Positions 27,748-36,534 are shown, numbered from the stretch's first letter. The stretch is 64,000 nucleotides of DNA from Herbidospora daliensis (GCF_001570585.1 NZ_BBXF01000002.1:434001-498000); one strand, 5' to 3'. The notes: generated from the sequence alone by a model not told the origin. A program made the numbers and translations.

Positions 27748-28274
27748 GACTAGTCACCCACGGGGACTCCGCCCCGTCCTCCGTCAACCGCTACTTACTT
27801 CCCCACGAGCATCAGGTCATCATGGTTCGCCGCCATCCGGCCGTGTTGCTCCGACCGGTCGCCGAGATCTTCGGCGGCCTGATCATCGCCGGGCTCGCCA
27901 GCCAGTGGCTCGGCCCCGCAAGCGGCGGCCAGGCCCTCGTCATCATCTGGTGGGCCTGGCTCCTGCTGCTGATCCGCTTCGTGTGGAAGGTGGCGGAGTG
28001 GTCGGTCGACTACTTCGTCGTCACCTCTCAGCGCATGATGCTGGCCACCGGGCTGATCACCCGCAAGGTGGCCATGATGCCCCTCGGCAAGGTCACCGAC
28101 ATGAGCTTCCAGCGTGACCTCATGGGCAGGATTCTCGGCTACGGGGAATTCGTCATGGAATCGGCCGGTCAAGACCAGGCGTTGCGGACCGTCCCTTACA
28201 TTCCATACCCCGAGACCCTTTACCTCGAGGTCTGCCAGATGATCTTCCCGAACAAGGACGACTCGGACGACTAA
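27744..28274 (+). CDS. Bacterial PH (bPH2, YdbS-like) domain membrane protein
   Basis: A 176-residue protein. Two hydrophobic helices (about 33-52 and 62-80) precede a bacterial pleckstrin-homology domain with SVDYFVVTSQRMMLATGLITRK and LGKVTDMSFQRDLMGRILGYG, which is the classic bPH2 pattern. The acidic C-terminus ends DDSDD. It is coupled to the 52-residue peptide. A TTA codon occurs near its start (27795-27797). Function unknown. Confidence 0.88.
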   Translation: MRLVTHGDSAPSSVNRYLLPHEHQVIMVRRHPAVLLRPVAEIFGGLIIAGLASQWLGPASGGQALVIIWWAWLLLLIRFVWKVAEWSVDYFVVTSQRMMLATGLITRKVAMMPLGKVTDMSFQRDLMGRILGYGEFVMESAGQDQALRTVPYIPYPETLYLEVCQMIFPNKDDSDD

Positions 28275-28303
28275 CGTCCGTTATGCCGCTTTCCAGCGAG
28301 GAT

Positions 28304-28340
28304 TCCCGAGGCGCGAACATAGTTCGCCCTCGGGATTCTT
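28304..28340 (+). terminator. Terminator after the bPH gene
   Basis: TCCCGAGG (28304-28311) pairs with CCTCGGGA (28328-28335), with an inner GCGAA/TTCGC stem and TTCTT after it. Confidence 0.65.
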
Positions 28341-28419
28341 GACGGGAGGGTTACCCGATTCGACAGCTTCGTGCCATCATGGCGGGACCATTGACCAATC
28401 CCCTGCCCTGAGAGAACAG

Positions 28420-29748
28420 ATGCCGAGTCAGGGAACCATAGGCGACCGCGTCCGAGCGCTGCGACTGAGCAGGCGCATGTCCCAGGCCCAGCTCGCTGGG
28501 CCCGATCTGTCCGACAGCTACGTCTCTCTCATCGAATCGGGGAAGCGAACGCCGACGCCCGTCGTCGCCCGCCTTCTCGCCGAGCGACTCGGCTGCACGA
28601 CGGAGTTCCTCCTTCATGGAATAGAGCCGCGTCAGCGGATCGACACCGAGCTTGGCCTCCGGCACGCCGAACTCGAGCTGCACCACGGCGACCCGGCCAT
28701 GGCGGCCGACCGATTCAGCGACATCGTCAAGGCGGCAGGCGAGGACAACGCCATGCTCGCCGCCCACGCCCGTCTCGGCCGGGCCCGCGCGCTTGAGGCG
28801 CAGGGCCGTATCGGCCGGGCCGTCGAGGCTTACGAACGACTGCGGCGGGAGGCCGGCGCCCACCCCGAGCGCCTGGCCGCACTGCCCCTGACCGTCGCCC
28901 TCTGCCGGTGTTACCACCGGGCCGGCGACCTCGCCCGCGCCCGCGATCTGGGTGCACACGCGTTGAGCCGCGTCGAGGCGCTCGGGGTGACCCAGGGCGA
29001 ACTCGCCGTGGAGCTCGCCGCGGCGCTTGCCGAAACCGAGACCGGACTTCCGTTCGTCGACCGCGTGCTCGTGGCCAATGGGCTGCCGCAGGTCGAAGAC
29101 CGAACGACCGAGATCCTCGCGCTCTGGCAGGCCAGCGTGACCGCCGCAGAAGGGGAGGACTCGGCGCTCGCGGTGCAGCTCGCGGAGGACGCGATCGCGG
29201 CCGGACGGCCGTCGCGCATGGCGGTCCGGATGGCCCGCATCGCGATGACCTGGGCGAAGATCACAGCTACTCACCCCGAAGACGCCGATCTGGACCGCGC
29301 CAACGCCCTCGCGGCGTCCGCCGGTTCGGTGCTCGGCGCCTTCCCGGCCGAACACCTCGACCACGCGCGCAGCCTGATCGTGATGTCGTCGGTGCGGCTG
29401 CGGTCCGGCGACACCGAAGGAGCCGCCGAACTGGCCAACCGCGCTCTCGACCAGTTGGTCGGCATCCGGGGCACGATTCCCGCGACTGCCTACCTCGTCC
29501 TGGCGGAAGTCCATTTGGCACGGTCCCAGAACGCTACCGCCGAGCTGCGCAAGGCGCAGGACCTGCTCTCCGCGACCGGGCCCGCGCCCGACCGCGAGGC
29601 GGCCCGCACCTGGCGGGAACTCGGTGACCTGTGGGGGCAGGCGGGGTCTCGCGAAGACCAGTCGAAGGCATACCGCAGGGCGCTCGAAGCGGTGGGCGTC
29701 CACGCGAACATGCCGGGCATCGTCACGCCGGCGGTGCTGACCAGGTAG
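28420..29748 (+). CDS. HTH (XRE-type) regulator with TPR-like C-terminal domain
   Basis: A 442-residue protein. Residues 8-65 form an XRE helix-turn-helix (RVRALRLSRRMSQAQLAG, SYVSLIESGKRTPTP). The rest is helical and Ala/Arg-rich with TPR-type repeats (ADRFSDIVKAAGEDN, ARLGRARALEAQGRIGRAVEAY). Such regulators are common in actinobacteria and may sense peptides. The ATG at 28420 is preferred to 28339 by domain start; its ribosome site is weak. Confidence 0.85.
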   Translation: MPSQGTIGDRVRALRLSRRMSQAQLAGPDLSDSYVSLIESGKRTPTPVVARLLAERLGCTTEFLLHGIEPRQRIDTELGLRHAELELHHGDPAMAADRFSDIVKAAGEDNAMLAAHARLGRARALEAQGRIGRAVEAYERLRREAGAHPERLAALPLTVALCRCYHRAGDLARARDLGAHALSRVEALGVTQGELAVELAAALAETETGLPFVDRVLVANGLPQVEDRTTEILALWQASVTAAEGEDSALAVQLAEDAIAAGRPSRMAVRMARIAMTWAKITATHPEDADLDRANALAASAGSVLGAFPAEHLDHARSLIVMSSVRLRSGDTEGAAELANRALDQLVGIRGTIPATAYLVLAEVHLARSQNATAELRKAQDLLSATGPAPDREAARTWRELGDLWGQAGSREDQSKAYRRALEAVGVHANMPGIVTPAVLTR

Positions 29749-29754
29749 GCCACG

Positions 29755-29791
29755 ACGAGCCGCGGCGGGCCTTCGGCCAGCCGCGGCTCGT
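29755..29791 (+). terminator. Terminator after the HTH-TPR gene
   Basis: A perfect 12-bp stem (ACGAGCCGCGGC with GCCGCGGCTCGT) and a GGCC-TTC-GGCC inner hairpin. The T-tract is poor, but the stem is very stable. Confidence 0.75.
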
Positions 29792-29855
29792 GTTATGAAT
29801 CTGCCTCCAGTCAAGCACCGGATTTGTGCCGGAAGCTCTGGAATAATTAGGGTCG

Positions 29856-29884
29856 ACCAGTCATTGACTCATGGGATGACTGGT
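29856..29884. promoter_or_regulatory. Inverted repeat, probable FadR/FCD-family operator
   Basis: ACCAGTCAT (29856-29864) and ATGACTGGT (29876-29884), a perfect 9-bp inverted repeat with an 11-nt spacer. It ends 24 nt before the start of the GntR-family gene, which suggests autoregulation. Confidence 0.55.
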
Positions 29885-29907
29885 TTCCCCTTAGGAGGCG
29901 GACTGTT

Positions 29908-30594
29908 GTGAGTCTGCGTACGGCGCAGCGGGCGTCTCTCGTGGACCAGGTGATCGACCAGCTCAAGGAGCAGATCACTTCGGGCTCGTGGAAGTTGAAT
30001 GCCAAGATCCCGACCGAGACCGTATTGGCCGAGCAGCTCGGCGTGGGGCGTAACACGGTTCGTGAAGCCGTGCGGGCGCTGACCCACGCGGGGCTGCTCG
30101 ACTGCCGTCAGGGCGACGGCACGTATGTCCGGGCCATCAGTGAGTTGTCCGGCGCGATGGCGCGGCGGCTCCGGGCGGCCGAGCAGCTGGAGATCCTGGA
30201 AGTCAGGCGTGCCCTCGAGGTCGAGGCGGCCCGGCTGGCGGCGACCCGGCGCAGCGACGCCGACATCGTCAACATCCAGGCGGCGCTGACCCGGCGCGAG
30301 CAGGCCTGGGCCTCCGGTGACGTCGACGCGTTCGTCGAGGCCGACCTGGCCTTCCACGTCGCGGTCGTGCAGGCCACCCACAACCGGGTGCTGATCGACC
30401 TCTACGTCGACTTCTCGGCGGCGCTGCGCACGAGCATCGCGGCGGCCGGCGGCTCGCTGGAGCAGAACTACATCCCCCACGACGGCATTCTGCGGGCCAT
30501 CGCCTCGGGCGACGCCACGGCGGCCGAGCACGCCGGGCACGCCTGCATGGAGCACATCCTGATCGCCCTCACCGAGACGGGCGAGCTCGACTAG
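29908..30594 (+). CDS. FadR-type (GntR superfamily, FCD domain) regulator
   Basis: A 228-residue protein with the strong site AGGAGG (29893-29898). The N-terminal GntR winged helix is present (IPTETVLAEQLGVGRNTVREAVRAL and a GDGTYVR wing), and the C-terminal FCD domain has DLAFHVAVVQATHN and the metal-binding His pair HDGILRAI, HAGHACMEH. FCD proteins sense organic acids or related metabolites. It converges on the dnaN paralogue with a 4-bp overlap. Confidence 0.93.
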   Translation: MSLRTAQRASLVDQVIDQLKEQITSGSWKLNAKIPTETVLAEQLGVGRNTVREAVRALTHAGLLDCRQGDGTYVRAISELSGAMARRLRAAEQLEILEVRRALEVEAARLAATRRSDADIVNIQAALTRREQAWASGDVDAFVEADLAFHVAVVQATHNRVLIDLYVDFSAALRTSIAAAGGSLEQNYIPHDGILRAIASGDATAAEHAGHACMEHILIALTETGELD

Positions 30595-31682
30595 TTGATG
30601 CGGAGCGACATCACGAGGTAGCGGAAGGCGGGGTCGTCACCCGCGTCGGTGATCAGCGCCGGGCGGGTGGGCGAGTCGAGGTGGATCACCGCCTGCTCGG
30701 TCTCGACCCCGGCCAGCCCTTCGAGCAGGAAGTGGGGCTGGAAGGCGATGAGGATGTCGTCGCCGTCGAGCTCGGCCTGCATCGCCTCGGCGCCCCGGCC
30801 GATCTCGTCGCCCGCCGCCTGGATCAGCACCTGGCCCTGGGAGAACGACAGACGTACGGCCGAATGGGCGCCGGCGACCAGGGCCACGCGGCGGATCGCT
30901 TCGAGGAACGGCTGCACGCTGACCGTGGCCGTGATGCCCCAGTCGCCGTCGAGCCTCGATCGGTAGTCGATGAACTGCTCGTCGAGCAGCCGGACCGTCG
31001 TCGACTTGCCGGCGCTTTCGAAGCCGGCGACGTTGCCGCCGAGGCAGACGCTCACCTCTCCCACGCGCAGCGACTTGGCGACGTCGACGAGGACCTTGGC
31101 CGGGATCATCGCGCCGTGGGAGGCACCCTCGGTCTCGGGGTGCCAGAGGAAGTCGCGGGCGGCGATGCGGTAGCGGTCGGTCGCCGCCATCGTCATGTTG
31201 ACGCCGTCGGCGTCGACGCGGATCGCGGTCAGCATCGGCAGCGTGTTGTCGCGGCTGGCGGCCACCGCGACCTGGGCCACGGCCGAGGCGAACAGCGCGC
31301 CGCCGACCGCGCCGACCTTGGCCGGCATCGGCGGCAGGGTCGGGAAGTCGTCGGCCGGCATGGTCAGCAGCCCGAACTCGGCGCTGCCGCAGGTCAGCAC
31401 CGCCTCGCTGCCGCTGGTGGTGATGTCGACCACCTCACCGGGCAGGCTGCGGACGATCTCGGCGAGCACCCGGCCGGGCAGCAGCACCTGCCCCGGCTCG
31501 GCGACCGCGGCGTCGACGTCGGCCCTGGCCGACACGTCGTAGTCGAAAGCGGAGATGCGCAGGTCGCCGGCGGCGTCGAGGAGCAGGCCCGTCAACACGG
31601 GCAACGCCGGACGGGTCGGCAGGATGCGGGCGCACCAGCCCACGGCCTCAGCCAGCACATCGCGGTTGACCTGGACTTTCAC
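30591..31682 (-). CDS. DNA polymerase III beta subunit (sliding clamp) paralogue
   Basis: A 363-residue clamp of three repeated domains, starting MKVQVNRDVLAEAVGW. Conserved pieces include LLPGRVLAEIVRSLP and ATDRYRIAAR. It is not next to dnaA, recF or gyrB, so it is probably a second clamp, as found in some Streptomyces. The C-terminus reads YLVMSLRIN where canonical clamps have YLLMPVR or MPMR; the Pro to Ser change lies in the protein-binding cleft and may alter partner choice. GTG start with GGAGG. Confidence 0.9.
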   Translation of the reverse strand: MKVQVNRDVLAEAVGWCARILPTRPALPVLTGLLLDAAGDLRISAFDYDVSARADVDAAVAEPGQVLLPGRVLAEIVRSLPGEVVDITTSGSEAVLTCGSAEFGLLTMPADDFPTLPPMPAKVGAVGGALFASAVAQVAVAASRDNTLPMLTAIRVDADGVNMTMAATDRYRIAARDFLWHPETEGASHGAMIPAKVLVDVAKSLRVGEVSVCLGGNVAGFESAGKSTTVRLLDEQFIDYRSRLDGDWGITATVSVQPFLEAIRRVALVAGAHSAVRLSFSQGQVLIQAAGDEIGRGAEAMQAELDGDDILIAFQPHFLLEGLAGVETEQAVIHLDSPTRPALITDAGDDPAFRYLVMSLRIN

Positions 31683-31757
31683 CGTTGACCTCCGACCTCA
31701 CCACTGGCAGTGACGACACGCTACCCATCACTACCGACAAAATCCGACGGTCTCGCC

Positions 31758-32405
31758 TCAGCGGCCATTGAGGTATGCCAGAACCGCCAATACCCGCCGA
31801 TTGTCGTCGTCACTCGGGGCCAGGTCGAGTTTGCCGAAGATGCTGGCCGTGTGTTTGCCCACGGCGCTCTCGCTCAGGAACAGCCGCTGGCCGATCGCGG
31901 CGTTCGACCGCCCCTCGGCCATCAGCTCCAGGACCTCGCGTTCGCGCGGGGTCAGGCGGGCGATCGGCTCGTTGCGGGCGTTGCTGACCATGAGCTTGGC
32001 GATCACGTCGGGGTCCATCGCGGTGCCGCCCCCGGCCACCCGGCGCACCGCGTCGATGAACTGGTCGGTGTTGAAGACGCGGTCTTTCAGCAGGTAGCCG
32101 ATGCCGCCGGTGCCGTCGGCGAGCAGTTCGCGGGCGTAGAGCTGCTGGACGTGCTGCGAGAGCACCAGCACCGGTAATCCGGGGACCTGTTTGCGGGCGG
32201 CCAGTGCGGCCTGGAGCCCTTCGTCGGTGAAGGTGGGCGGGAGCCGTACATCGACGACGGCGACGTCGGGGCGGTGGGTGACCAGAGCGCGCAGCAGCTC
32301 AGGGCCCGACTCCACGGCCGCGACCACGTCGAACTCGTGGGCGCGGAGCAGGTGGACGAGGCCCTCGCGCAGCAGGTGGAGGTCTTCGGCGAGTACGACC
32401 TTCAT
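31758..32405 (-). CDS. NarL/LuxR-type response regulator
   Basis: A 215-residue protein with a receiver domain (phospho-acceptor D52 in VVDVRLPP, acidic pair near 7-8, K in YLLKDR) and a C-terminal LuxR helix-turn-helix (LTPREREVLELMAEGRSNAAI). It follows the sensor kinase gene after 6 bp, so they form a two-component operon. Confidence 0.93.
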   Translation of the reverse strand: MKVVLAEDLHLLREGLVHLLRAHEFDVVAAVESGPELLRALVTHRPDVAVVDVRLPPTFTDEGLQAALAARKQVPGLPVLVLSQHVQQLYARELLADGTGGIGYLLKDRVFNTDQFIDAVRRVAGGGTAMDPDVIAKLMVSNARNEPIARLTPREREVLELMAEGRSNAAIGQRLFLSESAVGKHTASIFGKLDLAPSDDDNRRVLAVLAYLNGR

Positions 32406-32411
32406 GATCGG

Positions 32412-33896
32412 TCAGCATACGCCCGGATTCTTGGCCACCGTCGGGTTGAGCCGGATGCCGGTGGCCAGCATGGTGGCGCCGAGGGCGATCATGACCGCGA
32501 CCGTGGGCCACTGGAACGGCGGCGGCATGTAGAGGGCCAGGAACCACGACCGCTCGTCCGGCTGGAAGATCAGCATGAACGTCGCCACCAGCCCCTGTGG
32601 GAACAGCGGCAACCAGCACAAGCTCCAGCAGAGCGCGTAGACCAGGCCGCGCCAGCCCTTCGGCAGCGCGTTGACCGGCTCGGTCTCCCCGTCGCCGGGA
32701 AGCGCGTCGAGCACCTCGATGGTCGCCGTGGTGCCGCCGCCGGGCGGGCTCGACAGGGCCAGCACCCCGTCGAAGGCCGCCAGCCGCCGTTCGATGCCGG
32801 CCAGTCCCCCTCCCGGTACGGCCTTCGCCCCGCCCGGCCCGTCGTCGGACACCGTCACCCGCAGCGCCCGGCCGCGCCTGCTGATGTCGATGGTGACCTT
32901 GGACGCGTACCGCGACGCGTTGGCCAGCAGCTCGCTGACGGCGAAGTAGACCGCCGACTCGACCGGCGACTCGGGCCGCTCCAGCAGGTCGGCGTGGACC
33001 TTGACCTTGAGCGGGCTGTCGAGGGCGAGCGCCTGGAGCGCGTCGCCGAGCCCGCGTTCGGCCAGGACGGGCGGGTGGATGCCCCTGACCAGCTGCCGGA
33101 GTTCCTGCAGGGCGGTCGCCGACGACTCCCTCGCCTTCACCAGCAGCGCCTTCGCGGCGACCGGGTCGTTGTCGAGGAGCTGCTCGGCGGCGCCGATCGT
33201 CATGCCCACGGCCACCATGCGCGCCTGGGCCCCGTCGTGCAGGTCACGCTCGATCCTGCGGAGCTCGGCGGCCTGGAGGTCGAGTTGATCGGCCCTGACC
33301 TGGTTGAGCCTGTTGACCTGCCCGACCAGCTGGGTGTTGGCCGTGGGGCCGAGCAGGGCCAGGGCGTACAGGCCATAGTTCTTCAGTGCCACGGGAGCGA
33401 GGAAGAAGGCGAGGACGGAGAGGGCCAGGCCCCAGTACAGGCCCTCCGAGAACGTCAGCCAGACGCCCCAGCCGATGACGAACGTCGGCCCGAAGGCCAG
33501 CACCGAGCGGGTCCACGGGTCGATGATGATCCACACCAGCTCGCGCCAGGTCGCCGGATCGGTGATCACCCAGGCCAGCATCCTGTCGATGTGCGGCGAG
33601 GTCGCCGTGCGGTAGCGCTTGCCCTTGTGGTGGTAGTAGCCGTCGCGGGCCCGCACCAGCGCGGGCGGCCGGGGCCGGTAGGGGACGGGGATGTCCACCC
33701 CGATCCAGCGGCGGATCAGCGATCGGTCGATGCCGGCCATGAAGCGGATCAGGCGTACCGAGGGCTCCAGCAGGAACACCATGCCGGCCACCGTCGACAC
33801 CAGCACGCCGACGATCGCCACCAGTGTCACCGGGATCTGGACGATGACCAACGCCGACAGCGCGAGCCCGTAACCGAGCGATCTGACCTGCTTCAT
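32412..33896 (-). CDS. Two-component sensor histidine kinase (HisKA_3 type)
   Basis: A 494-residue membrane kinase. Two N-terminal helices (about 8-45) and two more near 130-182 flank cytoplasmic loops. The phosphate-accepting His is H220 in RDLHDGAQAR, followed by the ATPase (SELLANASRYA N-box, DDGPGG and GGGLAGIERRL G-boxes). A C-terminal hydrophobic part (about 415-490) with FLALYMPP adds more membrane segments, an unusual C-terminal extension for this type. The ATG at 33896 is the first start inside domain homology. It is divergent from an ABC exporter, which is the likely target. Confidence 0.9.
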   Translation of the reverse strand: MKQVRSLGYGLALSALVIVQIPVTLVAIVGVLVSTVAGMVFLLEPSVRLIRFMAGIDRSLIRRWIGVDIPVPYRPRPPALVRARDGYYHHKGKRYRTATSPHIDRMLAWVITDPATWRELVWIIIDPWTRSVLAFGPTFVIGWGVWLTFSEGLYWGLALSVLAFFLAPVALKNYGLYALALLGPTANTQLVGQVNRLNQVRADQLDLQAAELRRIERDLHDGAQARMVAVGMTIGAAEQLLDNDPVAAKALLVKARESSATALQELRQLVRGIHPPVLAERGLGDALQALALDSPLKVKVHADLLERPESPVESAVYFAVSELLANASRYASKVTIDISRRGRALRVTVSDDGPGGAKAVPGGGLAGIERRLAAFDGVLALSSPPGGGTTATIEVLDALPGDGETEPVNALPKGWRGLVYALCWSLCWLPLFPQGLVATFMLIFQPDERSWFLALYMPPPFQWPTVAVMIALGATMLATGIRLNPTVAKNPGVC

Positions 33897-33952
33897 GCGT
33901 TTCAGTGTGACCGCGCGGAGCCTCGGAGGGGAGTGCACGAAGCCGCCCGAGG

Positions 33953-33974
33953 GGGGTGGGGTTTCCTCCACCCC
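33953..33974. promoter_or_regulatory. Perfect inverted repeat upstream of the ABC exporter
   Basis: GGGGTGG (33953-33959) and CCACCCC (33968-33974) with an 8-nt spacer, in the gap between the divergent kinase and ABC genes. This is the expected position for the response-regulator operator. Confidence 0.45.
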
Positions 33975-34016
33975 GGGTGGGTCACCAGATGCATTACCTC
34001 CGAGCTCGCGGATTTC

Positions 34017-34022
34017 TAACGT
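34017..34022 (+). promoter_or_regulatory. Leaderless -10 box for the ABC ATPase gene
   Basis: TAACGT, exactly 7 nt before ATG 34030; no ribosome site. Confidence 0.5.
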
Positions 34023-34029
34023 TCTCGGC

Positions 34030-34884
34030 ATGGCAATCATCACGGTTCAGAACCTGCGCAAGCAGTACGGCGACAAGATCGCCGTCAAGGACGTCTCGTT
34101 CTCCGTGGAAGAGGGCGAGATCTACGGGATCGTCGGCCGCAACGGCGCCGGCAAGACCACGACCGTCGAGTGCGTGGCCGGCCTGCGCAAGCCCGACGGC
34201 GGCGCCGTGCACGTCGCGGCCGACCTCAAGCAGCAGGTCGGGGTGCAGCTCCAGGAGAGCACCATGCCCGACAAGCTCCGCGTCGGCGAGGCCCTCGACC
34301 TGTACGCCTCCTTCTACGCCAACCCCGCCTCGGTGACCGAGCTCCTCGACGAGGTCGGGCTCGACCCGAAGGTCGGCTTCGCCAAGTTGTCGGGCGGCCA
34401 GCGCCAGCGCCTGTCGATCGCGCTCGCCCTGGTCGGCAATCCCAAGATCGCGATCCTGGACGAGCTGACCACCGGTCTCGACCCGCAGGCCCGGCGCGAG
34501 ACGTGGGAGCTGATCAGCCGGATCCGCGAGCGCGGCGTGACCGTGCTGCTGGTCAGCCACTTCATGGAAGAGGTCGAACGCCTCTGCGACCGCGTCGCGG
34601 TCATCGCCGACGGCAGCGTGCTGGCCGTCGACACCCCGGCCGGGCTCATCTCCCGGACGGGCGGCGTACACCGCGTCACCTTCCGGTCGACCGTGCCGGT
34701 CGAGAGCCTCAAGTCGCTGCCCGAGGTGCACTCGGTGACCGTCGAGGCCGGCCAGGTGACCGTCACCGGCGACCAGAACGTGCTGCGCGCGATCGTCACC
34801 ACCCTGCCCGACTCGGCGATCTCCGGCCTCAAGACCGAGACCAGCACGATGGACGACGCCTTCCTCGCCCTCACCGGCGAATGA
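34030..34884 (+). CDS. ABC transporter ATP-binding protein
   Basis: A 284-residue ATPase of the drug- or lantibiotic-export type. Walker A is GRNGAGKTT (36-44), the signature is LSGGQRQR, Walker B is AILDELTTGLD (Leu replaces the usual Pro), the H-loop is LLVSHFMEE, and a C-terminal extension of about 70 residues follows. Its stop overlaps the permease start (ATGA, 34881-34884). Confidence 0.93.
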   Translation: MAIITVQNLRKQYGDKIAVKDVSFSVEEGEIYGIVGRNGAGKTTTVECVAGLRKPDGGAVHVAADLKQQVGVQLQESTMPDKLRVGEALDLYASFYANPASVTELLDEVGLDPKVGFAKLSGGQRQRLSIALALVGNPKIAILDELTTGLDPQARRETWELISRIRERGVTVLLVSHFMEEVERLCDRVAVIADGSVLAVDTPAGLISRTGGVHRVTFRSTVPVESLKSLPEVHSVTVEAGQVTVTGDQNVLRAIVTTLPDSAISGLKTETSTMDDAFLALTGE

Positions 34885-35678
34885 CCACCACCCCCACCAC
34901 ACGAGGAGCTCTGCCCGACATGGCCGTCACCGCCCCCCAGGTCCGCCGTCTGACTTCGGTGGAGACCAAGCTCTACCTGCGCGAACCCGCCGTGATCTTC
35001 TTCGCGGTCGGCCTGCCGATCGCCCTGATGCTGATCCTCGGCGGCTCGATCCCCGACTTCCGCGAGCCCGACCCCGCGCTCGGCGGCCTGCGGCCGATCG
35101 ACACCCACCTGCCCGCGATGATGATCCTCCTCTCGGTGCTCACCTGCGCGTTCTCGCTGCTCCCGACCGTGCTGGTCACCTATCGGGAGCGCGGCATCCT
35201 GAAGCGGATGTCGACCACGCCGGTCAGCCCGGTCACCGTGCTCGGCGTGCAGCTGGTGCTCAACCTCGCCATGGCGCTGTTCACCACCGTGCTCATGCTG
35301 GTCCTGGCCAATCTCGTGTACGACGTCCCGTTCCCCCAGGCGCCCCTCGCCTTCACCGGCATCCTCCTGCTGGGCATGGTGTCGTCGTTCGCCATCGGGC
35401 TGCTGCTGGCCGCCTTCGCGCCCACCTCGCGCATCGTCCAGGGCCTCGGCATGGCGGTGTTCTTCCCCTCGCTGTTCTTCGCCGGCATGTGGGTGCCGCA
35501 CGCCCTGATGCCCGACGCGCTGCGCGTCGTCTCCGAGTTCACCCCGTCGGGGGCCTTCGGCGCCGCGCTCGTGGACGTCCTGGCCACCGGCAGCGCCGAG
35601 TGGACGCACGTCGCCCTGATGGCCGGCTGGGGCGCGGTCGCCGCGGTCGTGGCCGTCCGGTTCTTCCGCTGGTTGTGA
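34881..35678 (+). CDS. ABC-2 type permease
   Basis: A 265-residue membrane protein with six predicted helices. The ABC-2 features are EPAVIFFAVGLPIALMLI near residue 37 and a long periplasmic loop with PDFREPD. It pairs with the upstream ATPase to form an exporter, under likely control of the adjacent kinase and response regulator. An internal ATG at 34920 is an alternative start. Confidence 0.9.
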   Translation: MTTTPTTRGALPDMAVTAPQVRRLTSVETKLYLREPAVIFFAVGLPIALMLILGGSIPDFREPDPALGGLRPIDTHLPAMMILLSVLTCAFSLLPTVLVTYRERGILKRMSTTPVSPVTVLGVQLVLNLAMALFTTVLMLVLANLVYDVPFPQAPLAFTGILLLGMVSSFAIGLLLAAFAPTSRIVQGLGMAVFFPSLFFAGMWVPHALMPDALRVVSEFTPSGAFGAALVDVLATGSAEWTHVALMAGWGAVAAVVAVRFFRWL

Positions 35679-35694
35679 TTACCCGCCGGGTAAT
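35678..35694. promoter_or_regulatory. 17-bp palindromic operator of the MmyB-like regulator
   Basis: ATTACCCGCCGGGTAAT, with perfect 8-bp arms around one central base. It starts at the last base of the permease stop codon and lies about 24 bp upstream of a possible -10 (TAGGTT at 35718-35723). Confidence 0.6.
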
Positions 35695-35736
35695 CGCCCG
35701 CATGACCTGTCAGAGCCTAGGTTCGGAGGTGTGACG

Positions 35737-36507
35737 ATGACCTCAGTCGGCCCCCTGCTCCGCGGATGGCGCGAGAACCGCCGGCTCAGCCAGCTCGACC
35801 TGTCCGTCGCCGCCGACGTCTCCACCCGGCACATCAGCTTCCTGGAGACCGGCCGGGCCCGGCCCAGCCGCGAGATGATCCTGCGCATCGCCGACTGCCT
35901 CGACCTGCCGCTCCGGGAGCGCAACCGGCTGCTGCTGTCAGCCGGTTTCGCCCCGGTCTACGGCGAGACCTCCCTGTCCAACCCCCGGATGGCCGCCATT
36001 CAGGCGGCCATCCGGCAGGTCCTCACCGGCCACGAGCCCTACCCTGCCGTCGTCGTCGACCAGCGCTGGAACCTCGTCGACGCCAACGCCGGCCTCGCCC
36101 TCCTCGCCGAGGGCATCGACCCCGACCTGACCGCCAACGTGCTGCGCGCCTCCCTCCACCCGGAGGGCCTGGCCCCGCGCATCGCCAACCACGGCGAGTG
36201 GCGCGCCCACCTGCTCTCCCGCCTGCGCCGCCAGATCGCCTTCACCGCCGACCCGGAGCTCACCTCCCTGTACGAGGAGCTCCGCGGCTACCCCTGCGAC
36301 CAGCCCGAACCGGAGATCGAGTTCCCCGGGCCGGGCGACATCTTCGTCCCGATGCGCCTGCGCCACGACAGGGGCGAACTCCGCTTCTTCAGCATCATGG
36401 CGACCTTCGGCACGCCCCTTGACGTGACCGTGGCCGAGTTGGCCATCGAATCGTTCTTCCCCGCCGACGATCACACTCGCCGGGTGATGACAGAATTCGC
36501 GAGATAG
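35737..36507 (+). CDS. MmyB-like XRE-family transcriptional regulator
   Basis: A 256-residue protein. Residues 6-62 are an XRE helix-turn-helix (LRGWRENRRLSQLDLS, STRHISFLETGRARPS). The C-terminal MmyB-like PAS domain has VVDQRWNLVDANAGLALL, EEL and MRLRHDRGELRFFS. In relatives these sense small ligands. ATG 35737 is 7 nt after GGAGG; GTG 35731 is too close to it. It is transcribed away from the permease, with a palindrome between them. Confidence 0.9.
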   Translation: MTSVGPLLRGWRENRRLSQLDLSVAADVSTRHISFLETGRARPSREMILRIADCLDLPLRERNRLLLSAGFAPVYGETSLSNPRMAAIQAAIRQVLTGHEPYPAVVVDQRWNLVDANAGLALLAEGIDPDLTANVLRASLHPEGLAPRIANHGEWRAHLLSRLRRQIAFTADPELTSLYEELRGYPCDQPEPEIEFPGPGDIFVPMRLRHDRGELRFFSIMATFGTPLDVTVAELAIESFFPADDHTRRVMTEFAR

Positions 36508-36534
36508 GATCACGTTCTACTGCGGAGGCCCAGC

